DNA of 64,000 nucleotides, taken from Cryptomeria japonica. Lineage: Eukaryota > Streptophyta > Pinopsida > Cupressales > Cupressaceae. Under the pieces are notes generated by a model. The model was not told the origin of the DNA. It ran no database searches and saw nothing but the letters and a program-made list of their open reading frames with translations. Numbering within the stretch: the first letter of the stretch is position 1; each line of letters begins with the position of its first letter. The translations under genes and the position numbers were made by a program. Where the stretch lies: positions 669,686,852-669,750,851 of the forward strand of contig NC_081412.1 of assembly GCF_030272615.1 (NCBI RefSeq), given 5' to 3'. This document shows, piece after piece, positions 49,126 to 59,231 of this stretch.

Positions 49126-50187
49126 TGTTAGGTCCCGGGGACAACTAAGAGGGGGGGGGGGTGAACCAATTATCTAATAAATTCAAACAAAAAAACCTAA
49201 CCAACTTAATGTTTGATATTGGTGAACAAGTATGTTATACCGGTGGATAGATTTAACAGATAAATGCAATACGGGTAAAGATTAAAGCATGAAACAAAAG
49301 GACAAAGTCATCCACAACACATAACACCAATATTTGTACGTGGAAACCTTGTAAGGGGAAAAACCATGGTGGGAAACCTTACCCACAATCATATGATACT
49401 ACTGCAGATAGTAAGTGTACATAAATGGGGTCTACACATGTAGAAAGGCCAAGCGCCTAGAGCTCACCACTCAATCACAAATGGGAGTCACACTAACTAC
49501 AATTGGATGGTTAAATCCAATAAAAATGTACTGCACAAAATAGCATCTTCATATGCTGGATTCAGTACTGGTGTAGTTCTGATATGCTTTCATAAAAACC
49601 TTGCTTCACCTTCAAATGATGTCTTCATGTATAGCTCTTCTTAATCTAGCATATACCTTCACACTTATCCTTTTTCACATTCCTCATTTGATATTACAAA
49701 TAAGATCTTACATTTATACCATAACCTAAGACCAATTTTAGTAGGTCATCTCTACAAGATATTACAATAAAAACATTTTACAAACAATATAATATCCGAT
49801 GCAATAATCGATTGAACATGTTGGCTTAATGTATTTAGAACAATAATTAATCATCTACATAGCATGCCATGCTGATCTGGAAAAGATAAACCTGCCGGTG
49901 TAACCCTGGATAACCTCAGACCTATTTGCTGGTAAAAGAAAATATGCAAATATGAATATACCAATGATTAATTCATTAAGAAAAGATGTCCACATGATGT
50001 CTTAGACATTACCAAGTGTTTTCCATATCATTTTGAGTGCCGGTGATCATTATATCCTGTCGGTGTACCATATACCAGTAACTATGCAATAGTTACTTGC
50101 TTGCTGGTGAATGATGTTGGATCTTCAAAGTGCTAGTGTTTTAGTAGGTGTTGACATCAATGACAAAACCATACCAAAATACCAACA
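49126..50187 (-). repeat. 5' LTR of element D (right copy)
   Basis: It matches 43436-44497 and ends CCAACA on the + strand, followed by GGTGA. The place that holds TATAAAAG in C reads differently here (near 49835), so the promoter box may be lost. Confidence 0.94.
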
Positions 50188-50790
50188 GGTGAATGTTCAA
50201 ATAAGAATAGAAAAGATAAAGGCAAAGAAGTCAAGGTGGAAGCAAAATAGAAATCAGAAGATACAAGCAAAATCTAGAATCAAAATACTATTGCAAGAAG
50301 GCCACTAATTTGTGAAGCTAATGCACAAAGGTACCCATCTTTTAACGGCTATTGTTTTCAATGCAATAAATTTGGTCATAAAGTTGTAAACTGTAGAAGC
50401 ATTCAATGTTATAATTGCAAGAGATTTGGTCATAAGGAAAATTATTGTCAAAATCACTATCCGATTGGAGCAAATAAGGTACATAATAACTTTCATGGAT
50501 ATTGTCATACTTGTAATAGTTATGGTCATAAAGCTAATTAGCGCAAATCTAGAACTATTTTGTTGAATATGATAAAGAAGAACAACATTTGTTTCAAGTG
50601 CAAACAATTCAAACATTATGCTAATCAGTGTAGGAATATAAATATGGAGAAATTTATTTAAAAGAATGGAATGAAGAATGATGGATCAAATAGGAAAGAA
50701 AATTTGGTCTAGAGAAAGAATGAAGTGAATAATGGAAGAAAACCCAATGTACTGAAATCTAGTGCAGGCACCTCTTCCCCCTGTAACTAA
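50188..50790 (+). pseudogene. element E gag, part with four CCHC zinc knuckles
   Basis: After a Lys-rich linker there are four C-x2-C-x4-H-x4-C units in a row: CFQCNKFGHKVVNC (50353 onward), CYNCKRFGHKENYC (50407 onward), CHTCNSYGHKAN followed by a stop and Arg in place of Cys (50503 onward), and CFKCKQFKHYANQC (50590 onward). Zinc knuckles bind the element RNA during packaging. Most copia gags have one, so four is notable. The frame is followed by more stops and a Ser-rich end (SAGTSSPCN). Confidence 0.78.
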
Positions 50791-50860
50791 GCATATTGCT
50801 TTGGCTCAGGGGGAGTTTTTGAAGAAAATAATTTTGTTACCCCTATTTGAGTAGATCATG

Positions 50861-51729
50861 TCATGGATCCAACAAGAATGTGGTAGAGGGGCTATCTAGT
50901 AACCAATGGTTTGGGCAGACATCATCGATAAGACACCTTTTGGTAGAAAAACCCTTATGAAATTTTTGGCAAGATAAGTATCAATGTTTCAAGTCATTTT
51001 CCTTTAATATGTTTGAAAGTATTGTGAATAGTAGAAGACTAGTAGAGAAAGAGAGAAAAGAAAATTATCATGGAGTCCAAGAAAATCATCAGATAACATA
51101 GCAATGAAGCATTTCATGTTGTTGGTAAGATTTGGCTTAAGGAGTTTGACACTAAGAAAATAAAAATGCAAGAGAAGAATTTGAGTGAGGTGGATGTGCA
51201 TAAATTTAGAGATTTAAGTTAAGGAATTAATCTATGGGTTGAGTTTCCTTGGTTTGATAACGAAGAGATAATCAAACCGATTCTTAGTCGTGTGCATGAT
51301 AATTGCTTGGTATATAACAAATCCTATCCGATATCTAAAGATCTTATTTTGGGTATGATTTACTTATGTGATAAAGGAATAGTATTGATGAAGAAAATTG
51401 TGAAAAACTATAGTCCTAAATTGCACCTAGTGCATTTATGACACTTACGCATGGTGCCCGATGCATTAATGATGAATTCATGATCAAAATTTTATTATTT
51501 TGGCATCATGAGCCTCGAAGACAAAGTGCCTCCATTTTTCTTAAAACCCCATTTGGGCTTATCTTTGGTAGGATGGCAGCACAACATTCAAAATTCTGCA
51601 AGTCATGCTAACATCCTGATAAGCTCACAGAATCTCAAATACAACAATGAGTTAGACATTGGTCGACGCATGTCCTTTAGCTCGCCTTCTACCATTATGG
51701 CTCTCCATGTCTCTTTCAAGTTTAAAAAC
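50861..51729. other. unassigned stretch with ORF-like remnants
   Basis: Around 51110-51440 a + frame reads KIWLKEFDTKKIKM, NLSEVDVHKFRDLS, LWVEFPWFDNEEIIKPILSRVHD and LILGMIYLCDKGIVLM with one stop. It looks like old coding sequence of unknown type. 51470-51729 may belong to an LTR or leader that continues after element F at 58424. Confidence 0.4.
51725..51729 (+). repeat. target-site duplication of element F (AAAAC)
   Basis: AAAAC at 51725-51729 is repeated at 58419-58423, flanking F. Confidence 0.9.
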
Positions 51730-52248
51730 TGTTAGAATATTTAATCTTTACTTGGCTTAGGTTTATTTGTATTTAGTTTAGGATATTCCTTTGGAATTCC
51801 TACATGTAATTTGTCCTCTAGTACATGTGTGAGGACAAGTCATTTCTTTTATTTTCCTTTATTAAGGAATATTAGATTTCCTCCATAAGAGGTTGTGGAC
51901 ACATGGCACACACATTTTATGAATGGTGGCATTCATAGATTTGGGAGTTACTTTGTAACTCCTCTCCCCATCTCTATTTAAGATATGTCTCCTCTCTCAT
52001 TTCTTCTTAATGCCAATATTGTAAAGAGCTTCTTGCTCTCTCTCTCTCTCTCTCATTTTAGGTATTGCCTCATTCATAATATCACAAGGGGTTTTTCTTT
52101 GCTTTTCCCCTTTCAAAAGTTCTTGTGCCTCCTTCTTCACATTTGGGTGATTGCTCCAAGGTTTTTGCATTTCTCTTGGTAACATTTACTTCATCAATAA
52201 ACTTACTTGGATTTCATTTTTCTTTCCTTGCTCTTGTATTTCTTTTCA
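51730..52248 (+). repeat. 5' LTR of element F (519 bp)
   Basis: TGTTAGAATATT...TTTTCA. It contains TATTTAAG at 51975-51982 as a TATA candidate and a CT microsatellite at about 52033-52055. Confidence 0.95.
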
Positions 52249-52260
52249 TGGTATCAGAGC
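52249..52260 (+). other. primer-binding site of element F
   Basis: TGGTATCAGAGC directly follows the LTR without spacer. It is a perfect initiator-Met tRNA site. Confidence 0.93.
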
Positions 52261-52481
52261 AGGTTTCTAATCCTTGCTTTAAGTTGACATTGATGAAGGT
52301 TACCATTCTGTGGAGTTCACCTTGTTGGAGGCATTCTTGAGAGGAGAAGAAGTTCTTTTTCTAATATTTTCTATTGTGCAAGTTTTGGTTTCAGATTTTA
52401 ACTTTTTTTTTCAAATTTGTTAACAAGTTTGCCTGCAGGTTTAATCTTCTATTCCAGTTTTTTTATTAAATAAAAAGAAAA

Positions 52482-52639
52482 GCTTTGGAAGGCTTGCCGC
52501 CAAAGTTTCTTCTTTCTGGTTTAAAGTTGTGGCTTTGGAAGGCTTGCCGCCAAAGTTTCTGGTTTTTTATTGTGAATAGTTTGGAAGGTTTACCACCAAA
52601 CTCATCCTTCTTAATCTGTTTGGTTAGCTTGTCACCAAA
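52482..52639 (+). promoter_or_regulatory. four tandem hairpins in the F leader
   Basis: Copies lie at 52482-52510, 52532-52560, 52578-52602 and about 52619-52639. Copies 1 and 2 fold as CTTTGG-AA-GGC-TT-GCC-G-CCAAAG. Copy 3 has GTTTGG with CCAAAC and GGT with ACC, so both stem parts change on both sides. Copy 4 keeps only TTTGG/CCAAA. This suggests a selected RNA structure, such as packaging or dimer signals. The function is inferred. Confidence 0.6.
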
Positions 52640-53794
52640 TCTGATTTATTATTTCATTGCTTTTCTATTTATTTGCAGGTTCTAACATTTCATTTACTTG
52701 CAAGTTTTTTTGATAAAAATAATTTTTTATATTGTTTTTTATTGAATCTCTGTGTATTTACAAAAAAATATCAGAGTCTAACATTTTCTGTAGGTTCTAC
52801 CCTGTAAAAGGCATAAATCTCTCTATTTGCAGATTCAAAGTAACATTTTGTTTTCAATATTGTTTCAATCTTTTGTTAAATCTAAAATCTTTGTGTTTAA
52901 ATCTGCCTTATTCTGACCAAATAATTAAATCAAAATGTAACATATTCCGCATATCAGTTTCTCTGTTTGTATTATCTACGTCGTTTGCTATATTTTTCTT
53001 ATCCTATCCTCTTTGTTTTTTCTCTTTCATCGTTGAAAGTTTATCTGTTCTACCATTTTTTTTAGCCCTCCCCGTGTCTGAGCTCTGCTACTAATCAAGT
53101 ATTCAAACCTTGCAGCCCCTTCTCCTGCTAAGGCTCTCCCCTTTGTGTGTTCTCTTCTCCTCGCATCTTGCTATCTCTTGTCAGTACATGCTCTGTGCAT
53201 ATTTTGTATTGTAACGTCTCTGTTGGTTTGGTTCACCTGTCTGCCACTTTAGCTCGTCTCTTTACCTTTTCATTTGTTGTCTTTTACTTTTCCTGGAACT
53301 TGTAACGTATTCACATTTATTATAGTTTTATAATTTAAGAACTTCAAATCATTAAATGAATTTCATTTCTTATTCACATGCAGCTTCAATTTATTTTTAT
53401 TTAAAAAAAAAAAAAAAGTTTAAACCTTTCGTATTAATAAAGATTTAAAAAAAAAAGTATTCAAAAGTTTAAAAAAATTATAATAAAGTTAAGTTTATAT
53501 TGAAATTTTAAAAAATTACGTTTTTTTTTAAAAAGAAAGTTTTTTAATATAAAATGTTTTTTAATTAAGTTAAATTATAAAAAGTTTTTTAATTTAACAT
53601 TTAAAGTTTTTTACTAATTTTTTTTATATTCAGTTTGTTTTATTAAAAGAAAATTTAACTTTAAATTAGTTATAAAAAATTGAAAATAACATTTCTTGAT
53701 AATTTTAATTTATTATTCAAATTTGGTTTATTTTTTTTTTTTTTTTTATTTTAATCAAAGGGGTAATTTTTTTACTAACAATTATTTTGCTATC
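52640..53794 (+). other. element F leader, AT-rich, no gene
   Basis: A long untranslated leader between the hairpins and the gag start. From about 53340 it is almost pure A and T with homopolymer runs. No ORF of note is present. Confidence 0.65.
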
Positions 53795-56700
53795 ATGTCT
53801 ACATTAATTCCAGAAATTAAATTAAATAGTTCCAATTATCATTCATGGAAAACGCATATTTCTTTTATTTTTCGTTTCAAGCACCTTTTGGATGTTGCAA
53901 CTGATAAAACCTTTGAGCCCGCTACAACTGCTCCTCAAGCCGACCAAGATAGATGGAAGGCTCAAAATGAGGAAGCACTTGGTTTAATTGGTATTTCAAT
54001 GGTTCCTGATTTGTATGTTTTAATTGGAAATTGTACAAAAGCGCATGAAGCTTGGGAAATTTTAAAAACAACTTATGATAGCTCAAATGAATCCCGAAAA
54101 ATTCAGCTTCAAGATCAACTTGAAGATCTCAGGTATACGGATTTTAAAACCATGGATGAATTCTTATTAAAGTTTGATTCTGTTAATAGTCAATTAACTG
54201 ATTTAGGAGTTACTCTAGCTGATTTACGTTTAATTCATCTTATTCTTAAAAAATGTATTCCTCGTCAATTTCAACAATTTATTACGAATATTCATGCTCA
54301 ACTTGCTATTCCTAGCTTAGCTACTCAATTAACTTATGATATTTTTCATAATTTATTGCGTCAAGAGGAAGCTAAATTAATTCAATTTGGTACTCTTAAA
54401 AGTAGTGAACATGCTTTTATGTCTAAAAATCAAAATCATAATAATAATTTTAGATCCAATAATAATAATCATAATCATAATCATAATAATAATCACAAAT
54501 CTTCTAATTATCAATCTCATTCTAAATCCTATCATAATCATAATAATACGTACAATAATCAAAGGAATAATTCTCAAACAAGACCCCATTGCACATATTG
54601 TGGGAAAGATGGACATATTACTAATAATTGTTTTAAGAAGCAAAATGGTAAAAAGCCCATGAACCAAAATAATCAAAATAATCAACAACATAAACCTCAT
54701 TATAAGAAAGGTAATAATAATGGTAATTCATCTTGTCATGCATTTACATGTACTTATAATGTTTCTCAACCACTTGAGTGGATTATTGATTCTGGTGCAT
54801 CTCAACATGTTACCTCTCATAAAGAATGTTTTGAATCTTTGCATCCCGATACTTCTAATATTCCTGTTCAATTAGCTAATAATCATAGTTGCAAAGTTGA
54901 AGCTATTGGTGATGTGAATGTTCCTAATGGGAAATTACATGATGTTCTTTATGTTCCTAAATTAAAATCAAATTTGATTTGAGTTCCTAAACTTTGTCAA
55001 GATTATAAGATTAACTTTTATACGGGCATATGTTATATCATTGATCCCAACACTAATCATGTTATTGCTACTGCTAAAATGGATAGCGATAACTTATTCA
55101 AGTTCTATGAATTTGCTCCTCCAAAGTATTCTTTGCTTACTACTGTTGATTTTACTATATGGTATGAAAGACTTGGTCATCTCAATTCTGATTATATTTC
55201 GTTGATGCAAAAAGCAAATATGGTTGATGGATTGCCTAGTATTGTTCCTTCTCAATTTGTTTGCAATGGTTGCATGAGTGGTAAGATGCACAGGGAACCC
55301 TTTCATCATGGTCAATCTTGGAGGGCATATACTAAATTGCATCTAGTTCATAGTGATCTCTTGGGTCCCATGGAGAATCTCTCCATCCAAAGTTCAAGGT
55401 ATGCTCTTACCTTTGTTGATGATTTTTCAAGGAGGACATGGATATATTTCCTTCATAGTAAGGATCAAGTGCTTGATGTGTTTACTGAATTTCATATGTT
55501 TGTAGAAAGGCAATCTGGTTCTAAAATTAAGATTCTTCGTACTGACAATGGAAGAGAATATGTCAATAATGCTTATTTGAAATCTTTTGGAATTAAACAT
55601 GAGCTTACCATTCCTTATACACCACAACAAAATGGTGTGGCAGAATGGAAGCACAGGACAATTGTTAAAATGGCTAGATGTTTATTGCATGCAAAAAATA
55701 TGGATTACAAGTTTTGGGCTGAAGCTATGGCTTGTGCAACTTATTTAATTAATAGAACACCTACCAAAGCCTTAAAGGATAAAACTCCTGAAGAAGCTTG
55801 GTCTGGTAGAAAGCCCAATTTGCAGAATTTAAGAATTTTTGGTTCCATAGCTTATTTTCACAAACCTAACGAGAAAAGAAAGAAATTAGATGCTAAATCT
55901 TCTCCTTTTATTTTTGTTGGTTATGATGAAAATACTAAAGGTTGTAGAGTTTACAATCCTATTACTAACAAGGTAAAAGTTGCAAGAGATGTTTGTATTG
56001 CAGAAAAAGGCATTCATGATTGTTCTAAAGTGGAGGATGATGAACTTGGTCAAAGCAAAGTTGTGCTTGTGGAGGACCAACCTCCTTCTCTTAACCCTAC
56101 TCCTAATGCATCTCTTTCTATTCCTTCTAGTGATAGTGATGATGATAATAATAACTCTACTCCTCATGAATCTTCTTCTAGTGATGAATCCATTACTTCT
56201 AAAAGAAGACCTAAATGGTTTAAATCTTTAATTCAAGATAGTGATGAATACTTAGCTAGAATGGATAGACTTCAATCTAGAAGAGTTAATTATTGTAATT
56301 ATTCTTTAATGACTACTATTATGAATTCTAATGATCCTAAAACATTTGAATCAAGCTAAAAATCAACCACATTGGCAAAAAGCAATGAAGGAAGAATATG
56401 ATACTTTAATTTCTAACCAAACTTGGGATTTAGTTCCCTTGCCTCATGGTAAAAATCTTGTTTCTTGCAAGTGGCTTTATAAAACTAAATTGAATGCTAA
56501 TAATCAAGTTAGTAAATTTAAAGCTAGATTAGTTGCTAGAGTTTTTTCTCAAATTGAAGGCTTACATTATACTGAAACTTTTGCTCCTGTTGCTAAAATG
56601 CCTACAATAAACTTGTGCTTGCTTTAGCTTCTAGAATGAATTGGCCTATTCACCAAATGGATGTTAAAAGTGCTTTTCTTAATGGTGATTTACATGAGGA

Positions 56701-57892
56701 AATTTATATGTCTCAACCTCCTGGTTTTATTAAAGAAGGTAGTGCACACTTAGTTTGTAAATTAAAGAAATCAATTTATGGATTAAAGCAATCTCCTAGG
56801 GAGTGGTATTCAAAGATTAATGAATTCTTTCTTTCTCAAGGCTTTATTAGAAGTAGAAATGATCCTAACTTGTATATTAAACATAGTGAAGATGATATTC
56901 TCATTATTATCTTGTATGTAGATGACTTGATTCTTACTTCAAGTTCCAATACTTTGATTTCTGATATTAAGTTTCAACTTAATCAAAAATTTCAAATGAC
57001 TGATTTAGGTCTTTTACATTATTTCTTAGGAATGCAAATTTGGCAAACCTCTATAGGAATTTTCTTATCTCAAAGTAAATATGCTCAAGATCTCATTGAT
57101 AAGTTTAAAATGAATGATGCTCACCATGTTTCAATTCCTATTGAATTAGGCACTAAGTTAATGCTTGATGTGCAAACTCCTCTTGTTGATCCTACCTTGT
57201 ATAAACAATTAGTTGGAAGTTTGAACTATTTAACTCTTACTAGGCCAGATATTGCTTATAGTGTTGGTTTGGTTTCAAGAATCATGTCTAAACCTCAACA
57301 AACACACTTTAAAGTTGCTAAGAGAATTTTAAGATATATTAAAGGAACTATTAATGTAGGTTTGTTTTATGATGCAAATTCTGATTTTACTTTAAAAGGT
57401 TTTACTGATTCTGATCTAGGTGGAGATCCCAACGATGGGAAATCTACTTGTGGTTATTTTTTTTTTGTTGGTTTAGGAGCAATTTCTTGGAATAGTAAAA
57501 AGCAACAATCTACCTCTCTTGGATCCACTGAAGCTGAGTACAAAGGATGCACTAATGCTTCCAAAGAAGTCTTGTGGCTTAGAATACTACTTGAAGATTT
57601 GGGTCTACCTCAACATGAACCAACTCCATTGTATTGTGACAACCAAAGTGCCATTGCCTTGGCTAAAAATATAGTTTTCCATGCAAGGACAAAACACATT
57701 GCTCTCCAACACCACTTTATTAGAGAAAAAATTGAAGACAAGCAAGTTTCACTCCTCCATTGCAAGGGGGAAGACCAAGTTGCAGATATTTTGACCAAGC
57801 CACTTTGTAAAGAAAATTTCCAATTTCATTGTAAAAATCTTGGATTGCAACCCATTGAAGGGTTTGATGTAAACTCCCCAAGTAAAGCTTAA
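53795..57892 (+). pseudogene. element F copia gag-pol, nearly open
   Basis: The start is taken at the ATG at 53795 (MSTLIPEIKLNSSNYHSW), because the frame upstream is only poly-T text. Gag covers residues 1-300, with an Asn/His-rich stretch (about 54420-54560) and an intact zinc knuckle at residue 266 (CTYCGKDGHITNNC). Protease has DSG at residue 332. Integrase has HSDLLGP (Asp codon 55355), TDNGREY where the family has Gly before Glu, and NGVAEW where the family has Arg. RT has YVDD (56915-56926). RNase H has DSDLGGD in place of a Trp-containing motif. Breaks are one in-frame TGA at 54980-54982 and two opposite frameshifts, an extra G near 56346 and a lost A near 56610, that put about 264 bases of RT out of frame. 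The TAA at 57890-57892 overlaps the polypurine tract. Confidence 0.95.
54420..54560 (+). repeat. AAT/CAT microsatellite inside F gag
   Basis: Repeats of AATAAT and CATAATCAT encode an Asn/His-rich linker before the zinc knuckle. Such runs change length by slippage while keeping frame in steps of three. Confidence 0.8.
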
Positions 57893-57899
57893 GGGGGGG
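57891..57899 (+). other. polypurine tract of element F
   Basis: AAGGGGGGG ends directly before the 3' LTR and overlaps the stop codon, so the element has essentially no 3' UTR. Confidence 0.9.
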
Positions 57900-58418
57900 T
57901 TTTAGAATATTTAATCTTTACTTGGCTTAGGTTTATTTGTATTTAGTTTAGGATATTCCTTTGTAATTCCTACATGTAATTTGTCCTCTAGTACATGTGT
58001 GAGGACAAGTCATTTCTTTTATTTTCCTTTATTAAGGAATATTAGATTTCCTCCATCAGAGGATGTGGACACATGGCACACACATTTTATGAATGGTGGC
58101 ATTCATAGATTTGGGAGTTACTTTGTAACTCCTCTCCCCATCTCTATTTAAGAGATGTCTCCTCTCTCATTTCTTCTTAATGCCAATATTGTAAAGAGCT
58201 TCTTTCTCTCTCTCTCTCTCTCTCATTTTAGGTATTGCCTCATTCATAATATCACAAGGGGTTTTTCTTTGCTTTTCCCCTTTCAAAAGTTCTTGTGCCT
58301 CCTTCTTCACATTTGGGTGTTTGCTACAAGGTTTTTGCATTTCTCTTGGTAACATTTACTTCATTAATAAACTTACTTGGATCTCATTTTTCTTTCCTTG
58401 CTCTTGTATTTCCTTTCA
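57900..58418 (+). repeat. 3' LTR of element F (519 bp)
   Basis: It begins TTTTAG where the 5' LTR has TGTTAG, so the terminal TG is mutated. Otherwise it matches 51730-52248 with about ten further changes. A longer CT run at about 58203-58225 is visible. Confidence 0.95.
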
Positions 58419-59231
58419 AAAACTCTTCCTTGCTCATTTGGAAGGGTTCTAGGTTCTTATTTTTCTCTCTCTTCTCTTTGGTTTCTTATAGATCTCTTGA
58501 TGCTCTCTTGAATGCTCTACCAACACTACCAAGCTACAATGATCTTATGATTATCTTTCAACCATCTTATAAACAAGCAAATATATCGAGCTTCATCATG
58601 CTCACATCTTGAAAAGGGGAGTTTGGTAGAACGCCTTGTCTTCTCTTTATCATTTATCTCTATTTATCATTGCATGCAATATATATTTTGTATCTTTGAG
58701 TGTATCTATTATATAGGTGCATTGAAATTACCAATCTATTATTTTATCTACTTGCAATATGGGTTTGTTTCGATTAAGGAGAGTATAGTTTCTATTTGCA
58801 TTTTTACCAATTATCATTTATTCCAATGTATCTATCTAGATATCCGTGGTGGTTTAAACACCTAAATGAGGGTCTAACTAAGGCAGGTCCCTATACAACC
58901 CCAACAATTTTCCCTCATCTCCATGTGTGAAGGTGGTGAATAGGTTCCATGTAGTGGGAAGAAGTCACTATAGACTTTCTGAAAGGTTTTTTAATTTTTG
59001 TTCGTACAGATGATAGCATGTCGCGCTAGCATTCATTCACCGCACTAGCATCCAAAACCCAAGAGCTCCTTGACTTTGTGGTATGATCTATTTTTAGTTA
59101 TATATCACTCTGTTAATTCAAAATTCTATGTTTTATTATTCTTTTACTTTAATTTATTTAATTATTTCCACTCTAGCATTAGCATTGGTTTTGTTATCCC
59201 TTGGCTCACCTTAGTGCTAGTTTGAGTGAGG
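58419..59231. other. possible LTR and leader of Gypsy-G
   Basis: No gene is present. The stretch from 58424 joins 51729 across the F insertion. It may be the 5' LTR of Gypsy-G, ending near CCCCAACA at about 58908, but no primer site or partner LTR is seen. Confidence 0.35.

Larger units (their letters stand above)
43436..50187 (-). mobile_element. Ty1/copia element D, full length, minus strand (6752 bp)
   Basis: Two LTRs of 1062 bp each, a primer site, a polypurine tract and a gag-pol all read on the minus strand, and GGTGA flanks both ends. Its protein is a close sister of that of C. LTR differences are concentrated in the first 150 bases of the plus-strand view; overall identity looks like about 95%. 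Confidence 0.96.
41698..50860 (+). mobile_element. Ty1/copia element E, 5' part, split by element D
   Basis: It consists of a 5' LTR, a primer site and a gag that continues on both sides of element D (to 43435 and from 50188). It fades out after the zinc knuckles, near 50800-50860. No pol and no 3' LTR are visible, so the 3' part is deleted or replaced. The right end is approximate. Confidence 0.75.
51730..58418 (+). mobile_element. Ty1/copia element F, full length, youngest copy (6689 bp)
   Basis: It has equal LTRs of 519 bp, a perfect primer site, a 1.5-kb leader, gag-pol, a polypurine tract and target duplication AAAAC. I count about eleven LTR mismatches by eye, near 98% identity, which makes it the most recent insertion seen here. 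The LTRs are short and unrelated to those of A-E and H, so this is a different copia lineage. Confidence 0.96.

Noticed and set aside
52732-53094. 120-codon plus frame in the F leader
   Set aside because: Its composition is that of T-rich DNA (Phe, Leu, Ser, Cys), it shows no motif and it lies in an untranslated leader.
54377-54700. Long minus-strand frame rich in Ile and Met
   Set aside because: It is the reverse reading of the AAT/CAT microsatellite in F gag and has no independent support.
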